From Piscirickettsiaceae bacterium (lineage in GTDB: Bacteria; Pseudomonadota; Gammaproteobacteria; Methylococcales; Cycloclasticaceae), in assembly GCA_002401365.1 (NCBI GenBank), contig NVSW01000001.1:26800-68447 (forward strand): 41,648 nucleotides of DNA, in the 5' to 3' direction. Shown in pieces: positions 16,320-25,872 of the stretch. The notes under the pieces are model-generated. The model was not told the DNA's origin. It was given only the letters and a program-made list of their open reading frames with translations, and ran no database searches. Every line of letters begins with the position of its first letter. Position 1 is the first letter of the stretch. A program made the translations under genes and the position numbers.

Positions 16320-17492
16320 TTGTACGGCAACGTCATCAGGAATATTTTTGTTGTTGTGCTGTTATTGGCATCTGCAACAGCAGCTCTGTCGGCTACAAAA
16401 CAAGAGGAGGAAAAGGCCAAGCAACTGGCTCAACTGAGGCAGAAGATGGCATCGGTAGAGGAAACAATTAAGACGAGCCAAAGGACGCTAAGTAAAGAGG
16501 AAAAAGAACTGCAAAAGCTAGAAAAAGCGCTTGGAAAATCTATCAATATATATAGAAAGCTTACCAATAAGCGTAACCGATTAAAGAAAAATATTTCGTC
16601 TTTACGAAATGAAAAAATAGAGTTAGAAAATAAAATTAATCAACAAAAACAAATTCTTGCTGAGCAACTCCGTTCTGCTCATGTGATGGGCAAACAACAA
16701 AAAATCAAACTACTATTAAATCAACAGCAACCTGAGCGCTTGAGTCGGGTGATGCAATATTATGATTTTTTCAACCAAGCGAGGGTGCAAAATGTTCGCG
16801 AGCTAAAGGCCGCTGTAGCAAAATTAAATGACGTTGAGGACAAGCTAGAAAGCCAAGAAAGGTTGATGGTAACAGTGTTAGACGCGCGAAAGTTGGAACA
16901 AAAAAAGTTACTGTTGGCGAAGAAAAAGAGAAAAGCTGTATTAGCAACCCTGCATCAGTCTATTAAAGATTCAGACAAAGAGCTTAAGCGGCTTCAGGAG
17001 AATGAAAAAAGATTAGCGAACCTGTTGGTAAGCATTCGTCAGGCAATCGATGACATTCCGATTCCAGAAAATAAAAACAAAGCGTTTCACTCGCTAAAGG
17101 GTAGCCTACGCTGGCCTTTAAAGGGAGCTTTGCGTAAAAGGTTCGGCAGTGCTAGACGGTCTGGTCGGTTTGATGGCGTGTTAATCGCTGCAAGAGAAGG
17201 GACTGCTATCAGGTCTATCTCAGATGGTAGAGTCGTGTATGCTGATTGGCTTCGAGGTTATGGCTTACTATTGATCATTGATCATGGTGAAAATTATTTA
17301 AGTTTGTATGCATTCAATGAAAGCCTGTATAAAGAAGTTGGCGACTGGGTGGCTGAAGGCGAAACTGTTGCGACGGTAGGTGTTAGCGGCGGGCAACAAA
17401 AAGCTGGTCTATACTTTAGTATTAGAAAAAATGGCAAGCCGGTGAACCCTATTCACTGGTGCCGAGCAGTTAAAAGGGGTCGTGTAGGATAG
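16320..17492 (+). CDS. envC: EnvC-like murein hydrolase activator (coiled coil plus degenerate LytM domain)
   Basis: Periplasmic divisome factor expected to activate amidases for septal peptidoglycan splitting. It has a signal peptide (about residues 8-25), then a long coiled coil of EK-rich heptads (about 26-245), then a C-terminal M23/LytM domain (about 270-385: RWPLKGALRKRFG, GLLLIIDHGENYLSLYA, GLYFSIRKNGKPVNPIHW). The zinc ligands of active M23 peptidases are replaced (RFDGVLIA and GLYFSI in place of HxxxD and HxH), as in E. coli EnvC, which is a regulator and not an enzyme. The start is TTG 16320, six bases after the gpmI stop, with only a weak ribosome site. Confidence 0.9.
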   Translation: MYGNVIRNIFVVVLLLASATAALSATKQEEEKAKQLAQLRQKMASVEETIKTSQRTLSKEEKELQKLEKALGKSINIYRKLTNKRNRLKKNISSLRNEKIELENKINQQKQILAEQLRSAHVMGKQQKIKLLLNQQQPERLSRVMQYYDFFNQARVQNVRELKAAVAKLNDVEDKLESQERLMVTVLDARKLEQKKLLLAKKKRKAVLATLHQSIKDSDKELKRLQENEKRLANLLVSIRQAIDDIPIPENKNKAFHSLKGSLRWPLKGALRKRFGSARRSGRFDGVLIAAREGTAIRSISDGRVVYADWLRGYGLLLIIDHGENYLSLYAFNESLYKEVGDWVAEGETVATVGVSGGQQKAGLYFSIRKNGKPVNPIHWCRAVKRGRVG

Positions 17493-17521
17493 CGGCCAAT
17501 AATAAATGGATTGGAGTAGAT

Positions 17522-18820
17522 ATGAATTTTATACGTAAAACATTACCCGTATTAGCCGTGGGTGCAGTTATGGGTGTGTTAATTAGTTTGGGCGGAATGG
17601 TGCTTGCGGAGAAAGAGCCTAGCTCACAAATGGGTGGTTTACCATTGGAAGATTTACGTGCCTTTTCTGATGTTTTTGGCCAGATTAAATCTTCGTATGT
17701 AGAAGAGGTGAGTGATCATGATTTACTAGAGAGCGCCATTAAAGGGATGCTAAGTGGATTAGATCCTCATTCTACGTACCTAGACAAAGAAGCATTTACC
17801 AGTTTGCAAGAAGGTACGCGTGGTGAATTTGGAGGCTTAGGCATAGAAGTGGGTATGGAAGATGGTTTTGTAAAAATCGTTGCGCCCATCGATGACACAC
17901 CGGCGTATAAAGCGGGTGTTAAATCAGGTGATTTGATTATTCGCCTCAATGAAAAGCCGGTAAAAGGGATGAGTTTGGCAGACGCGGTGAAAATCATGCG
18001 TGGTAAGCCCGGCACTGATATTTTATTAACGATTATTAGAGAAGGCGAAGAAAAGCCATTAAAAATAACGATTACACGCGATATTATTAAAGTCGTCAGT
18101 GTTAAAAGTCGTATGTTAGAACCGGGGTTTGGCTATATTCGAATTGCTAGTTTTCAATCTCGTACCGGTTCAAATTTAAGAGAGGCTATTTCGTCACTTA
18201 AAAAAGAAAACGATTCAGAACAGTTAAAAGGCTTAGTGTTAGATTTAAGAAATAACCCGGGTGGCCTGCTCAATGCAGCGGTATCAGTTAGCGATGCATT
18301 TTTAACCTCTGGCCTTATTGTGTATACCCAAGGGCGAATTGAAAACTCAAGAATGACCTTTAAAGCAAACCCAGATGATTTATTAAAAGGCGCGCCTATC
18401 GTTGTGCTGGTAAATGGCGGTTCAGCATCAGCATCAGAAATTGTCGCTGGTGCACTTCAGGACCATAAACGTGCGGTGATTATGGGGCAACAAAGCTTCG
18501 GTAAAGGTTCTGTGCAAACGGTATTGCCGAGTGGCAAAGATAGCGCCATTAAATTAACGACAGCACGTTATTTCACCCCTTCAGGTCGCTCGATACAGGC
18601 CGAAGGGATTACTCCAGATATTGTCTTATCACGGGTTAAGCTAGAAAAAATTGAGGAAGTGTTTGAGCCGATAAAAGAAAAAGATTTAACAAAACACCTA
18701 GTAAACCCAGACGGGGAAGATGATGTGAAAGTCAAAAAACCTAATAATAAAGTGAATAACGACTACTCTTTAAACGAAGCATTAAATTTGCTTAAGGGTA
18801 TAAATATACTAAAAAAATAG
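17522..18820 (+). CDS. ctpA: Carboxyl-terminal processing protease, S41A family
   Basis: Periplasmic serine protease of 432 residues that typically degrades or trims cell-envelope proteins, including peptidoglycan hydrolases. An N-terminal signal/anchor (residues 10-29) is followed by MLSGLDPHSTYLD and a PDZ domain (about 90-170, GGLGIEVGMEDGFVKIVAPIDDTPA). The S41 catalytic domain has VLDLRNNPGG, the nucleophile Ser in NGGSASASEIVAGALQ and the general-base Lys in QQSFGKGSVQTV. The ATG 17522 has GGAG at 17513-17516. The placement between envC and yibQ suggests a shared envelope role. Confidence 0.96.
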   Translation: MNFIRKTLPVLAVGAVMGVLISLGGMVLAEKEPSSQMGGLPLEDLRAFSDVFGQIKSSYVEEVSDHDLLESAIKGMLSGLDPHSTYLDKEAFTSLQEGTRGEFGGLGIEVGMEDGFVKIVAPIDDTPAYKAGVKSGDLIIRLNEKPVKGMSLADAVKIMRGKPGTDILLTIIREGEEKPLKITITRDIIKVVSVKSRMLEPGFGYIRIASFQSRTGSNLREAISSLKKENDSEQLKGLVLDLRNNPGGLLNAAVSVSDAFLTSGLIVYTQGRIENSRMTFKANPDDLLKGAPIVVLVNGGSASASEIVAGALQDHKRAVIMGQQSFGKGSVQTVLPSGKDSAIKLTTARYFTPSGRSIQAEGITPDIVLSRVKLEKIEEVFEPIKEKDLTKHLVNPDGEDDVKVKKPNNKVNNDYSLNEALNLLKGINILKK

Positions 18821-18887
18821 TCGTTACGGGCGGTAGGTTATCAAATTAAATAGGTTCACAATATTCAAGCGAGGTTGTTTTTTAGCC

Positions 18888-19652
18888 TTGTTAGGTACGT
18901 TAAGTTGGCTAACACAAACCGTCAATGCCAATGGTGATATAGCTCAAGCGCCGGTCGTCATTAGTATTATTATTGATGATATTGGCTACAGCCTTAAAGA
19001 AGGTAGAGCAATGATTGAGTTGCCTTCTAAATTGACTTATGCGGTGCTTCCAAATGCGCCATATACGCAGCGGCTTGCTGAGCTAGCTCATCAGCAGGGC
19101 AAAGAAGTGATGTTACATTTGCCAATGCAATCCACCTCCAATGAGGCATTAGAGCAAGGTGTGCTTATTGTTGATATGAACCAGACAGAAGTCGTTGGCG
19201 CAATGCAAAAAGCGTTTGCAAAAGTGCCGTATGCGGTTGGCATGAATAATCATCAAGGCAGCCTACTAACGCGCCACCCAGGCCATATGACATGGGTGAT
19301 GGCAGAGATGAAAAAGAATGGACTGTACTTTGTGGATAGTCGCACGTCTAAGCAGTCTATAGCCGGTATGATCGCGCTAGAAAACGACGTGCCCACCCTA
19401 ACACGGGATGTGTTTTTAGACCATGATATAGACCGGGTGAGCATTCAGCAACAATTCAATCGCTTGATTAAATTGGCAAAAAAAAATGGTCGGGCTGTTG
19501 GTATAGGCCACCCGCATCCAGAAACAATAGCGGTATTGCGCCATATGTTACCTAAGTTAGAAGAGCTAAATATCAAGCTTGTGCCTGTTTCCCATCAGTT
19601 AATGGAAAATAAGTGGTTGTTTACTAAGGCGAGACGAAGAGCTTGGCAATGA
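18888..19652 (+). CDS. Divergent polysaccharide deacetylase family protein (YibQ-like), start uncertain
   Basis: Periplasmic protein of the DUF610/divergent polysaccharide deacetylase family. Motifs are VVISIIIDDIGYSLKEGRAM, LPNAPYTQRLAELAHQQGKEVMLHLPMQ, YAVGMNNHQGSLLT, YFVDSRTS and GIGHPHPETI, which retain the Asp/His pattern of deacetylase folds. The substrate is unknown. The track start is TTG 18888, giving only a short hydrophobic leader. However, the frame stays open back to a TAG at 18834 and encodes KLNRFTIFKRGCFLALLGTL, a classic basic-plus-hydrophobic signal peptide with no ATG/GTG/TTG before it. The true start may be a rare codon such as ATA 18861 (AGG six bases upstream) or ATC 18840. 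Confidence 0.85.
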   Translation: MLGTLSWLTQTVNANGDIAQAPVVISIIIDDIGYSLKEGRAMIELPSKLTYAVLPNAPYTQRLAELAHQQGKEVMLHLPMQSTSNEALEQGVLIVDMNQTEVVGAMQKAFAKVPYAVGMNNHQGSLLTRHPGHMTWVMAEMKKNGLYFVDSRTSKQSIAGMIALENDVPTLTRDVFLDHDIDRVSIQQQFNRLIKLAKKNGRAVGIGHPHPETIAVLRHMLPKLEELNIKLVPVSHQLMENKWLFTKARRRAWQ

Positions 19653-19743
19653 TAAGAAAGAGCTTAGGTGAACGGGTGATTCCAACGTTTATGTAGTAGC
19701 TATATAAAAAAGATAAGCAGCCCCATGCTAGGTTATTGACGGT

Positions 19744-19764
19744 GCCTTTTTAAAGCTAAAAGGC
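19744..19764. repeat. Inverted repeat between convergent yibQ-like and DUF934 genes
   Basis: GCCTTTT / AAAAGGC arms with a 7-base loop lie in the 200-base gap between converging transcripts. It may act as a weak bidirectional terminator. The rest of the gap (19653-19852) shows no gene or other structure that I can support. Confidence 0.35.
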
Positions 19765-19852
19765 GGGTAGAATAGGGTCGTTGAATAACGCTCCACTTAT
19801 AATGTTCACACAGTCCCGCGTGCTTTGAGAGGGAGTTAACTTGATTTGAGCG

Positions 19853-20299
19853 CTAAGCGGTTTGATAAAAAACGCTGTAGTCTGATAGTTTGCTTAGAGC
19901 CAGTTCAGCTTTTTTTTCGTTAGCTAGTTCCATTGAATCAAAGCCCACACGAGTTAAATATAGAGCTTGGTCGGGTAGTACGTCGCCAACAGCCCTTATT
20001 TCATGTTTAAAATTGTATTGTTGGCGTAAACGCTTGGCGAGCGAATAGCCTCGACCATCGGTAAACACGGGGATGTTGATAGCAATTAGTGAAATGTGCT
20101 CTAGCGCGTCAGAAAAATCATCAATATGGGTGTCTCCACTCACTAGCAAGCCAAGCTCTTGGTTGTTTGTAACTAGGCGGCTTTTATGTTCTAGCCAATA
20201 CTCTAAGCTAACGATATTACGACTCTTTGCAAGTTCTTCGTCAGCTGATCGGTAGCGCCACGTATCTGTTTGTATGCGGTTGTTTTTAATGAGTGTCAT
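19853..20299 (-). CDS. DUF934 protein, partner of CysI-type sulfite reductase
   Basis: A 148-residue cytosolic protein of the DUF934 family (formerly linked to CysH/CysI loci). Typical segments are FTDGRGYSLAKRLRQQYNFKHEIRAVGDVLPDQALYLTRVGFDS. The track extends it to 20407, but the extra 36 residues overlap cysI coding sequence and are not family-like. ATG 20299 (MTLIKNNR) is preceded by AAGGACA on the coding strand and overlaps the upstream gene by 14 bases, as for coupled genes. The biochemical role is not established; co-occurrence with the sulfite reductase suggests it helps sulfite reduction, for example electron delivery or assembly. Confidence 0.85.
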   Translation of the reverse strand: MTLIKNNRIQTDTWRYRSADEELAKSRNIVSLEYWLEHKSRLVTNNQELGLLVSGDTHIDDFSDALEHISLIAINIPVFTDGRGYSLAKRLRQQYNFKHEIRAVGDVLPDQALYLTRVGFDSMELANEKKAELALSKLSDYSVFYQTA

Positions 20300-21932
20300 A
20301 GACGCTGTCCTTGAAGGGTTGTAAGCCAATGCGCTCAAGGGTCTTAGCAAAGGGCTCGTCGTCGATACGGTGTTCTTTATAAACGTTAACAATTGTATCA
20401 ATGGCATCTACAACGTTTTCCTTCGCAATAGCCTTGCCAAGTCGATCACCCAGTTTACTATTGTGACTGTCTGAGCCGCCCAGTGTTAGCTGGTACCACT
20501 GCTCGCCTTTTTTATCGACGCCTAGGATGCCAATTTCGCCAATACTATGGTGGCCACAGCCATTCATGCAACCGGACATTTTTAGGCTGATGTTGCCTGT
20601 ATCAATAGCCCTGTTGTTGAATCGTTTTGTAATGCCAGCTGCGATATCAATTGAACTGGCATTAGCTAGACTACAAAAATCCAAACCAGGGCAGCAGATC
20701 ATATCGGTGATGGTGCCGATGTTTGGGGTGGCTAGATCTAGACTTTTAAGCCGTTTCCACAGTGGATATAGGTCGCTTTTACGTACGTCTGTTAGGGCAA
20801 TATTTTGCTCGTGTGTGGTCCTTATTTGCCCAAAACTGTAGCGGTCAGATATGTCCGCTAAATTTTTCATTTGTTGGTCGGTAATGTCGCCGGGGGCTCT
20901 GTTTGGTGATTTTAGTGATACAAATACAACGTTATAGGCAGAATGCTTATGTTCAGCCGTGTTCTGCTCAGCCCATTGTTTAAACAATGGATCATTATTG
21001 AGATGCTCAGTGAATGAAGGGTCTTCCGAACTGGCTTGATAAGGCGGTGGGGCAAAATGTGACTTTACGCGCTGAATATCATCTTGGCTTAACTTTAATG
21101 GACCATCCTTAATGGATCGCCATTCTGTTTCTACTTGTTGTTTGAATTTTTCTAAACCGGTTTCCCGTACGAGAATTTTAATTCTAGCTTTGTATTTATT
21201 ATCTCTACGCCCAAACAGGTTATAGGTTCTTAAAATAGCTTCGGAATAGGAAAGGATGTCTTCTTCAGCAATAAAGGTGTTGATGACTTGGCCAATTACA
21301 GGTGTTCTTCCGAGGCCGCCACCAACTAGAACTTCAAAGCCAATGTTGCCATCGGCACCTTTTTTCATATTCAAACCAATATCGTGAACTTGAGTTGCGG
21401 CACGGTCTTTAGGAGAGCCACTAACGGCAAATTTAAATTTACGTGGCAAATAGGAAAACTCTGGATGTAACGTGGCCCACTGGCGAATAATTTCGCAATA
21501 TGGGCGCGGGTCTTCGATCTCATCGGCACATACGCCTGCAAGCGGATCGCAAGTTATGTTGCGGATGCAGTTGCCACTACTTTGAATGGCGTGCATTTGA
21601 ACAGTTGCTAAATCAGCAAGAATATCAGGTACTTGTTCAAGTTTAGGCCAGTTAAATTGAATATTTTGGCGGGTGCTAATATGGCCATAGTTTTTATCAT
21701 ACTTATTGGCAATATGGCCTAACATGCGCAGTTGTTTACTCGATAGCAAACCATAAGGTATATTGACTCGCAACATTGGTGCGTGAGTTTGAATGTATAG
21801 ACCATTCATTAAACGTAGGGGGCGAAACTGTTCTTCGCTGAGGTCACCGTTTAAAAAGCGCTTGGTTTGATCGCGAAACTCTTCAACGCGTTCGTTGATA
21901 AGTGTTTGATCAAGTTCGTTATACTGGTACAT
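20286..21932 (-). CDS. cysI: Sulfite reductase (siroheme/4Fe-4S hemoprotein, CysI-type)
   Basis: Assimilatory sulfite (or nitrite/sulfite) reductase reducing sulfite to sulfide in the cytosol. Two ferredoxin-like half domains are visible (about residues 40-110 and 320-390), with siroheme/4Fe-4S segments. STRQNIQFNWP and CIRNITCDPLAGVC lie in the first half. CCPGLDFC and SGCMNGCGHH supply the C-x5-C and C-x3-C cluster ligands. The preferred start is ATG 21932 (MYQYNELDQTLI), which matches pseudomonad-type CysI N-termini; the track uses TTG 21965. Length is 548 residues. No cysJ flavoprotein is adjacent. It pairs with DUF934, as in Pseudomonas. Confidence 0.92.
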   Translation of the reverse strand: MYQYNELDQTLINERVEEFRDQTKRFLNGDLSEEQFRPLRLMNGLYIQTHAPMLRVNIPYGLLSSKQLRMLGHIANKYDKNYGHISTRQNIQFNWPKLEQVPDILADLATVQMHAIQSSGNCIRNITCDPLAGVCADEIEDPRPYCEIIRQWATLHPEFSYLPRKFKFAVSGSPKDRAATQVHDIGLNMKKGADGNIGFEVLVGGGLGRTPVIGQVINTFIAEEDILSYSEAILRTYNLFGRRDNKYKARIKILVRETGLEKFKQQVETEWRSIKDGPLKLSQDDIQRVKSHFAPPPYQASSEDPSFTEHLNNDPLFKQWAEQNTAEHKHSAYNVVFVSLKSPNRAPGDITDQQMKNLADISDRYSFGQIRTTHEQNIALTDVRKSDLYPLWKRLKSLDLATPNIGTITDMICCPGLDFCSLANASSIDIAAGITKRFNNRAIDTGNISLKMSGCMNGCGHHSIGEIGILGVDKKGEQWYQLTLGGSDSHNSKLGDRLGKAIAKENVVDAIDTIVNVYKEHRIDDEPFAKTLERIGLQPFKDSVYDTH

Positions 21933-22050
21933 GGTATTATATATAGGCGCTTTGCTTATTTTCAACAGGAGAAGGACGAGTGAATATAAAGCCTTTCTCT
22001 TATAATTAAAAATACTATTAATCGATATTTATATAACTATTTAGAATAAA

Positions 22051-23190
22051 GTGTTAAATAATTCTACTAATACCGTTGGGCTTGTGGCCCCTCAAACCAT
22101 GCACTTTGATGAAGCATTAATGCTTGAGTGCGGGAAAACTATTGAACAATACGACATTGTTTATGAGGCGTATGGCAGGTTGAATGAAAAAGCGGATAAC
22201 GCGATATTGGTTTGCCATGCCTTGTCGGCAGACCACCATGCAGCGGGTTATCATAGTGAGAATGATAAAAAACCCGGTTGGTGGGATATTTGTATCGGCC
22301 CGGGAAAAGCGATTGATACAAATCGTTTTTTTGTCGTATCGCCTAGCAATTTGGGGCACTGTAGTGGCTCAACAGGGCCGCGTAGTATTGATCCAAAAAC
22401 GGCTAAAGCCTATGGCCCTGATTTTCCAATAGTAACGGTAAGAGATTGGGTTAAATACCAAAAGAGGCTGGCGGATCGGCTAGGTATAAAACAATGGGCG
22501 GCGGTAGCTGGTGGTAGTTTAGGCGGCATGCAAGCGCTGCAATGGGCGATTGAATACCCCGATGCAATTAGGCATGCGGTTGTGATTGCCTCTGCGCCAA
22601 AGTTGTCGGCGCAAAATATCGCATTTAATGCCGTGGCGCGACAAGCTATTATGAGTGACCCAAGTTTTTACGATGGCCGTTATTATGATTATGACACGGT
22701 TCCTACGAGCGGCCTTAAAGTTGCTCGAATGCTCGGGCATATAACGTATTTGTCTGATGATGCAATGGGCGATAAGTTTGGCAGGGCATTGAAGAACGAA
22801 CAGCTAAATTACAACTATGGCGTGGAGTTTGAAGTAGAAAGCTACCTGCGATATCAGGGCGAGTCTTTTGCGAATAGGTTTGATGCCAACACGTATTTAT
22901 TGATGACTAAAGCGTTGGATTACTTTGACCCAGCGGCAAAAGAGAACGGTGATTTGTCTGCGGTATTCGAAAAAGTAAAAGCAAAATTCTTCTTAGCGTC
23001 TTTTACCACGGATTGGCGTTTCTCACCTGAACGATCAAGAGAAATAGTAAGTGCACTAACCGATGCTAAACGAGACGTGAGCTACTTGGAGTTTGAATCA
23101 AATCACGGGCATGATGCATTTTTAGTAGAGAATGATGACTATATTGATGCATTTAGTGCATATATGAATAATATTGAGGTATCTAAGTGA
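22051..23190 (+). CDS. metX: Homoserine O-acyltransferase MetX
   Basis: Alpha/beta-hydrolase enzyme acylating L-homoserine, the first committed step of methionine synthesis. At 379 residues it is family length. The nucleophile elbow [12 protein letters not shown] has Ser near residue 156, and the C-terminal catalytic residues lie in [14 protein letters not shown] (Asp) and SNHGHDAFL (His). Other signatures are CHALSADHH and [12 protein letters not shown]. The start is GTG 22051. Whether it uses succinyl- or acetyl-CoA cannot be settled from motifs alone; gammaproteobacterial MetX next to MetW is usually the succinyl type. It overlaps metW by 4 bases (GTGA). Confidence 0.96.
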   Translation: MLNNSTNTVGLVAPQTMHFDEALMLECGKTIEQYDIVYEAYGRLNEKADNAILVCHALSADHHAAGYHSENDKKPGWWDICIGPGKAIDTNRFFVVSPSNLGHCSGSTGPRSIDPKTAKAYGPDFPIVTVRDWVKYQKRLADRLGIKQWAAVAGGSLGGMQALQWAIEYPDAIRHAVVIASAPKLSAQNIAFNAVARQAIMSDPSFYDGRYYDYDTVPTSGLKVARMLGHITYLSDDAMGDKFGRALKNEQLNYNYGVEFEVESYLRYQGESFANRFDANTYLLMTKALDYFDPAAKENGDLSAVFEKVKAKFFLASFTTDWRFSPERSREIVSALTDAKRDVSYLEFESNHGHDAFLVENDDYIDAFSAYMNNIEVSK

Positions 23191-23789
23191 AAAAATTGAG
23201 ACCCGAATTACAAACCATTTGTGATTGGGTGGAACCGGGTTCTCGAGTATTGGATTTAGGCTGTGGTGACGGCGCCCTTCTGCAATGGCTGGAACAACAC
23301 CGTGATACTACAGGGTACGGCGTTGAAATAGACCGAGGGAACGTACTCAGTTGTGTTAAAAAAAACGTTAACATTATTCAAGCAGATTTAGACGCAGGGT
23401 TAACAGATTTTGCGGACGCGTCGTTTGATTACGTTATTATGACGCAGGCATTGCAAGCGCTACACCGTCCTGATAAAACATTGGCGGAAATGATTCGAGT
23501 CGGTCGACAAAGTATTGTTACGTTTCCCAATTTTGGTTTATGGAAGCATCGGCTTTATTTAACCATGAACGGTCGTATGCCCGTTTCCAAAGCATTGCCC
23601 GCACAGTGGTATGACACGCAAAACATACACTTGTGTACGGTTAATGACTTTGAACGTTTTTGTGCTGATCATGCTATGGTGATTGCAAAAAGAGATTTAG
23701 TGGATTATTCGCACCGCCCTAATGCGCTGATGAAATTATGGCCGAATCTTTTTGGCGAAGTGGCTTTGTATCAAATTAATGGGAAGTAG
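23187..23789 (+). CDS. metW: Methionine biosynthesis protein MetW
   Basis: A 200-residue class I SAM-methyltransferase-fold protein required with MetX for homoserine acylation in several proteobacteria. The SAM motif I is [17 protein letters not shown]. Further family segments are [40 protein letters not shown] and [17 protein letters not shown] 23187 overlaps the metX stop (GTGA), indicating translational coupling. Confidence 0.96.
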   Translation: MKKLRPELQTICDWVEPGSRVLDLGCGDGALLQWLEQHRDTTGYGVEIDRGNVLSCVKKNVNIIQADLDAGLTDFADASFDYVIMTQALQALHRPDKTLAEMIRVGRQSIVTFPNFGLWKHRLYLTMNGRMPVSKALPAQWYDTQNIHLCTVNDFERFCADHAMVIAKRDLVDYSHRPNALMKLWPNLFGEVALYQINGK

Positions 23790-23790
23790 A

Positions 23791-24231
23791 ATGTCGATAA
23801 AAAAAGTTTGTTTGTTATTAGTATTCTTGGTGCCGGTAAATAGCGTAGCCGAAAATGCCTATGATTTTGGTGACTATGTTGTCTATTACAATGCATTCAC
23901 TGCCGACACATTGCCGCCGCAAATGGCAACGGCTTATGGCATACTAAGAAGCAAATATAAAGGTGTTTTGAACCTGTCTATTCAGAAGAAGCAGAACCCC
24001 GGTAAGTTGCCGCAACCCGTCAGTGCAGATGTTAAAGTAATGGCGACAAATCTTGTGGGTCAGTTAAAAAACTTAGACTTAAGAAAGGTAACGGAAGGCA
24101 AGGCAATTTACTACATCAGTGAATTTCGAATTTCGCATAAAGAGCGCGTAACGTTTAATGTTACCCTGATGCCGCAAGGAGAAACTAAGGCACTTGAATT
24201 AAAGTTTACACGACAATTTTATATTGACTGA
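23791..24231 (+). CDS. DUF4426 exported protein
   Basis: A 146-residue protein with a short signal peptide (MSIKKVCLLLVFLVPVNSVA) and a beta-rich DUF4426 domain (YDFGDYVVYYNAFTADTLPPQMATAYGI, KATNL-like and NVTLMPQGETKALELKFTRQFY segments). The track start at 23752 lies inside metW; ATG 23791, two bases after the metW stop, gives a proper signal peptide. metX-metW-DUF4426 is a conserved trio in gammaproteobacteria. The function is unknown. The downstream rdgB seen in pseudomonads is absent. Confidence 0.88.
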   Translation: MSIKKVCLLLVFLVPVNSVAENAYDFGDYVVYYNAFTADTLPPQMATAYGILRSKYKGVLNLSIQKKQNPGKLPQPVSADVKVMATNLVGQLKNLDLRKVTEGKAIYYISEFRISHKERVTFNVTLMPQGETKALELKFTRQFYID

Positions 24232-24310
24232 TATAAAGTTTAATTGGATTTGATTGAAAATACCGGCAATTTAAAGCTGAATTAAGCGGGGGGTTGCTTT
24301 TTAATCCGCT

Positions 24311-25870
24311 TCAATGAAACTTATGCCCTTTGGGTATAAAGCGTTTATTTGCACAAATAATTAATATTAAAACAGGAACGCCTAACAGCGCAGTGATGAT
24401 AAAGAACTGCTCGTATCCTATAGACTCTACCATTGAGCCAGAATAGCCACCCAATACTTTAGGCAGTAGCGTCATTAACGAACTAAAAATTGCGTATTGA
24501 ACCGCGGTAAACGAAATATTAGTTAGGCTAGATAAAAAGGCAATGAACGCCGCGCTTGCTAAACCGGCGGAAAGGTTGTCTGCTGAAATAACTAAATAGA
24601 GCATAGGTATATTGTGGCCAGCTTGCGCAAGTAGCATGAATAATAGATTGGTTACGGCAGATAGTACGGCGCCAAGAAACAGAATTCGCATGACGTCGAA
24701 ACGTAATACCAAAATACCACCAAGAAAACCACCGACCAGTGTCATCACAAGGCCAAAGGTTTTAACAACACCAGCAATTTCGGGTTTTGTGAAACCGAGG
24801 TCTTGGTAAAAAATATTAGAAATAACCCCGAGTACAATATCTGAAATACGGTACAGACCAATAAGCGCGAGCAGTAGCCAAGCGAGGGACGCGCCATATC
24901 GGTTGAAGAAATCTTTAACCGGTTCAAGGTAGCTTTTAGAGACAAGAGTGTAGGAAATAGTATTACTTGTGACTAGAAGTTTGGCGCATAGGCTGGCAGC
25001 TAAAAGACCACAGCCTAGCCGTAAACATTCCACCAAAAAAGAGGCTAGAGGCTGATTGGATAGAGTTTTAGCCAACATATTTTTTGCGTCAACTGCAACA
25101 CTTGAGCTGACATAATAAGTAGCAATAAAACTGCTGATAGCTAAGGAGAATAGAATTAAAAGTTGGACATGATCGCGCTTATCATGAAACACAACGTCGC
25201 CACCTGTTTTGCTTGGCTCGCGAATAAGGAGCGTGGTGATAACACCAATCAGCATAACAGCTGCCATCGATAAGTAAGTCCATCGCCAAGCAGAATAACT
25301 GTATTCAGCTAAGTTAGAGCCATAATAACTGGCTAACAGCAAAGCGCCCGCTCCGGAGATGATCATGCCAATACGGTATCCCGCAATATAGCTAGATGAC
25401 ATCAGCGCTTGCAGCTCATTATTAGCGGATTCGATGCGAAAGGCATCAATAACAATATCTTGAGTGGCGGACGAAAAGCCCAGCAAAATGGCGGCAAAGG
25501 CCATCAGCGTAAGGCTGTCTTGCGCGGGATTTAATGAAGCCATTAAGATAATGGCCAGCATAATCATAAGTTGTGAAAATAATATCCAACCGCGCCGCTG
25601 ACCAAGCCAAGCAGTAAAAATAGGCAATGGTAATTTATCTACCAACGGCGCCCAAACAAATTTGAATGAATAGCCCAAGGCTGCCCAGCTAAAGTAAGTA
25701 ACCGTTGCGCGTTCAATACCCGCTTCGCGTAGCCATAAGCCAAGTGACGAAAAGATAAGTAATAGTGGAATACCTGCCGAAATCCCCAAAAACAACATGG
25801 TGACGACTTGCGGTTGTGTAAAAGCCCGTAAGGAGTTTAGCCAGCTTATTTGAGGTGTAGATTGAGGCAT
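24311..25870 (-). CDS. ampG: AmpG-like muropeptide MFS permease
   Basis: Inner-membrane transporter of the PAT/AmpG family, importing anhydromuropeptides for peptidoglycan recycling. It has 519 residues with about 12-14 hydrophobic segments. Typical AmpG features are FLGISAGIPLLLIFSSLGLWLREAGI, KFVWAPLVDKLPLP, GQRRGWILFSQ, FSSATQDIVIDAFRIE and YIAGYRIGMIISGAGALLLA. The start is ATG 25870. Two bases separate it from the xthA stop, so both are probably on one transcript. It converges on metW/DUF4426 across about 80 bases. Confidence 0.92.
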   Translation of the reverse strand: MPQSTPQISWLNSLRAFTQPQVVTMLFLGISAGIPLLLIFSSLGLWLREAGIERATVTYFSWAALGYSFKFVWAPLVDKLPLPIFTAWLGQRRGWILFSQLMIMLAIILMASLNPAQDSLTLMAFAAILLGFSSATQDIVIDAFRIESANNELQALMSSSYIAGYRIGMIISGAGALLLASYYGSNLAEYSYSAWRWTYLSMAAVMLIGVITTLLIREPSKTGGDVVFHDKRDHVQLLILFSLAISSFIATYYVSSSVAVDAKNMLAKTLSNQPLASFLVECLRLGCGLLAASLCAKLLVTSNTISYTLVSKSYLEPVKDFFNRYGASLAWLLLALIGLYRISDIVLGVISNIFYQDLGFTKPEIAGVVKTFGLVMTLVGGFLGGILVLRFDVMRILFLGAVLSAVTNLLFMLLAQAGHNIPMLYLVISADNLSAGLASAAFIAFLSSLTNISFTAVQYAIFSSLMTLLPKVLGGYSGSMVESIGYEQFFIITALLGVPVLILIICANKRFIPKGHKFH

Positions 25871-25872
25871 TG

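Noticed and set aside
21966-22050. Possible hairpin (GAGAAGG/CCTTTCTC) upstream of metX and cysI as a riboswitch
   Set aside because: The arms are imperfect and the region is too short and AT-rich to match SAM or other known riboswitch cores; no conserved features seen.
24284-24311. AAGCGG...CCGCTT inverted repeat between DUF4426 and ampG
   Set aside because: The arms are short, the loop is long and there is no T-tract after the second arm; not supported as a terminator.
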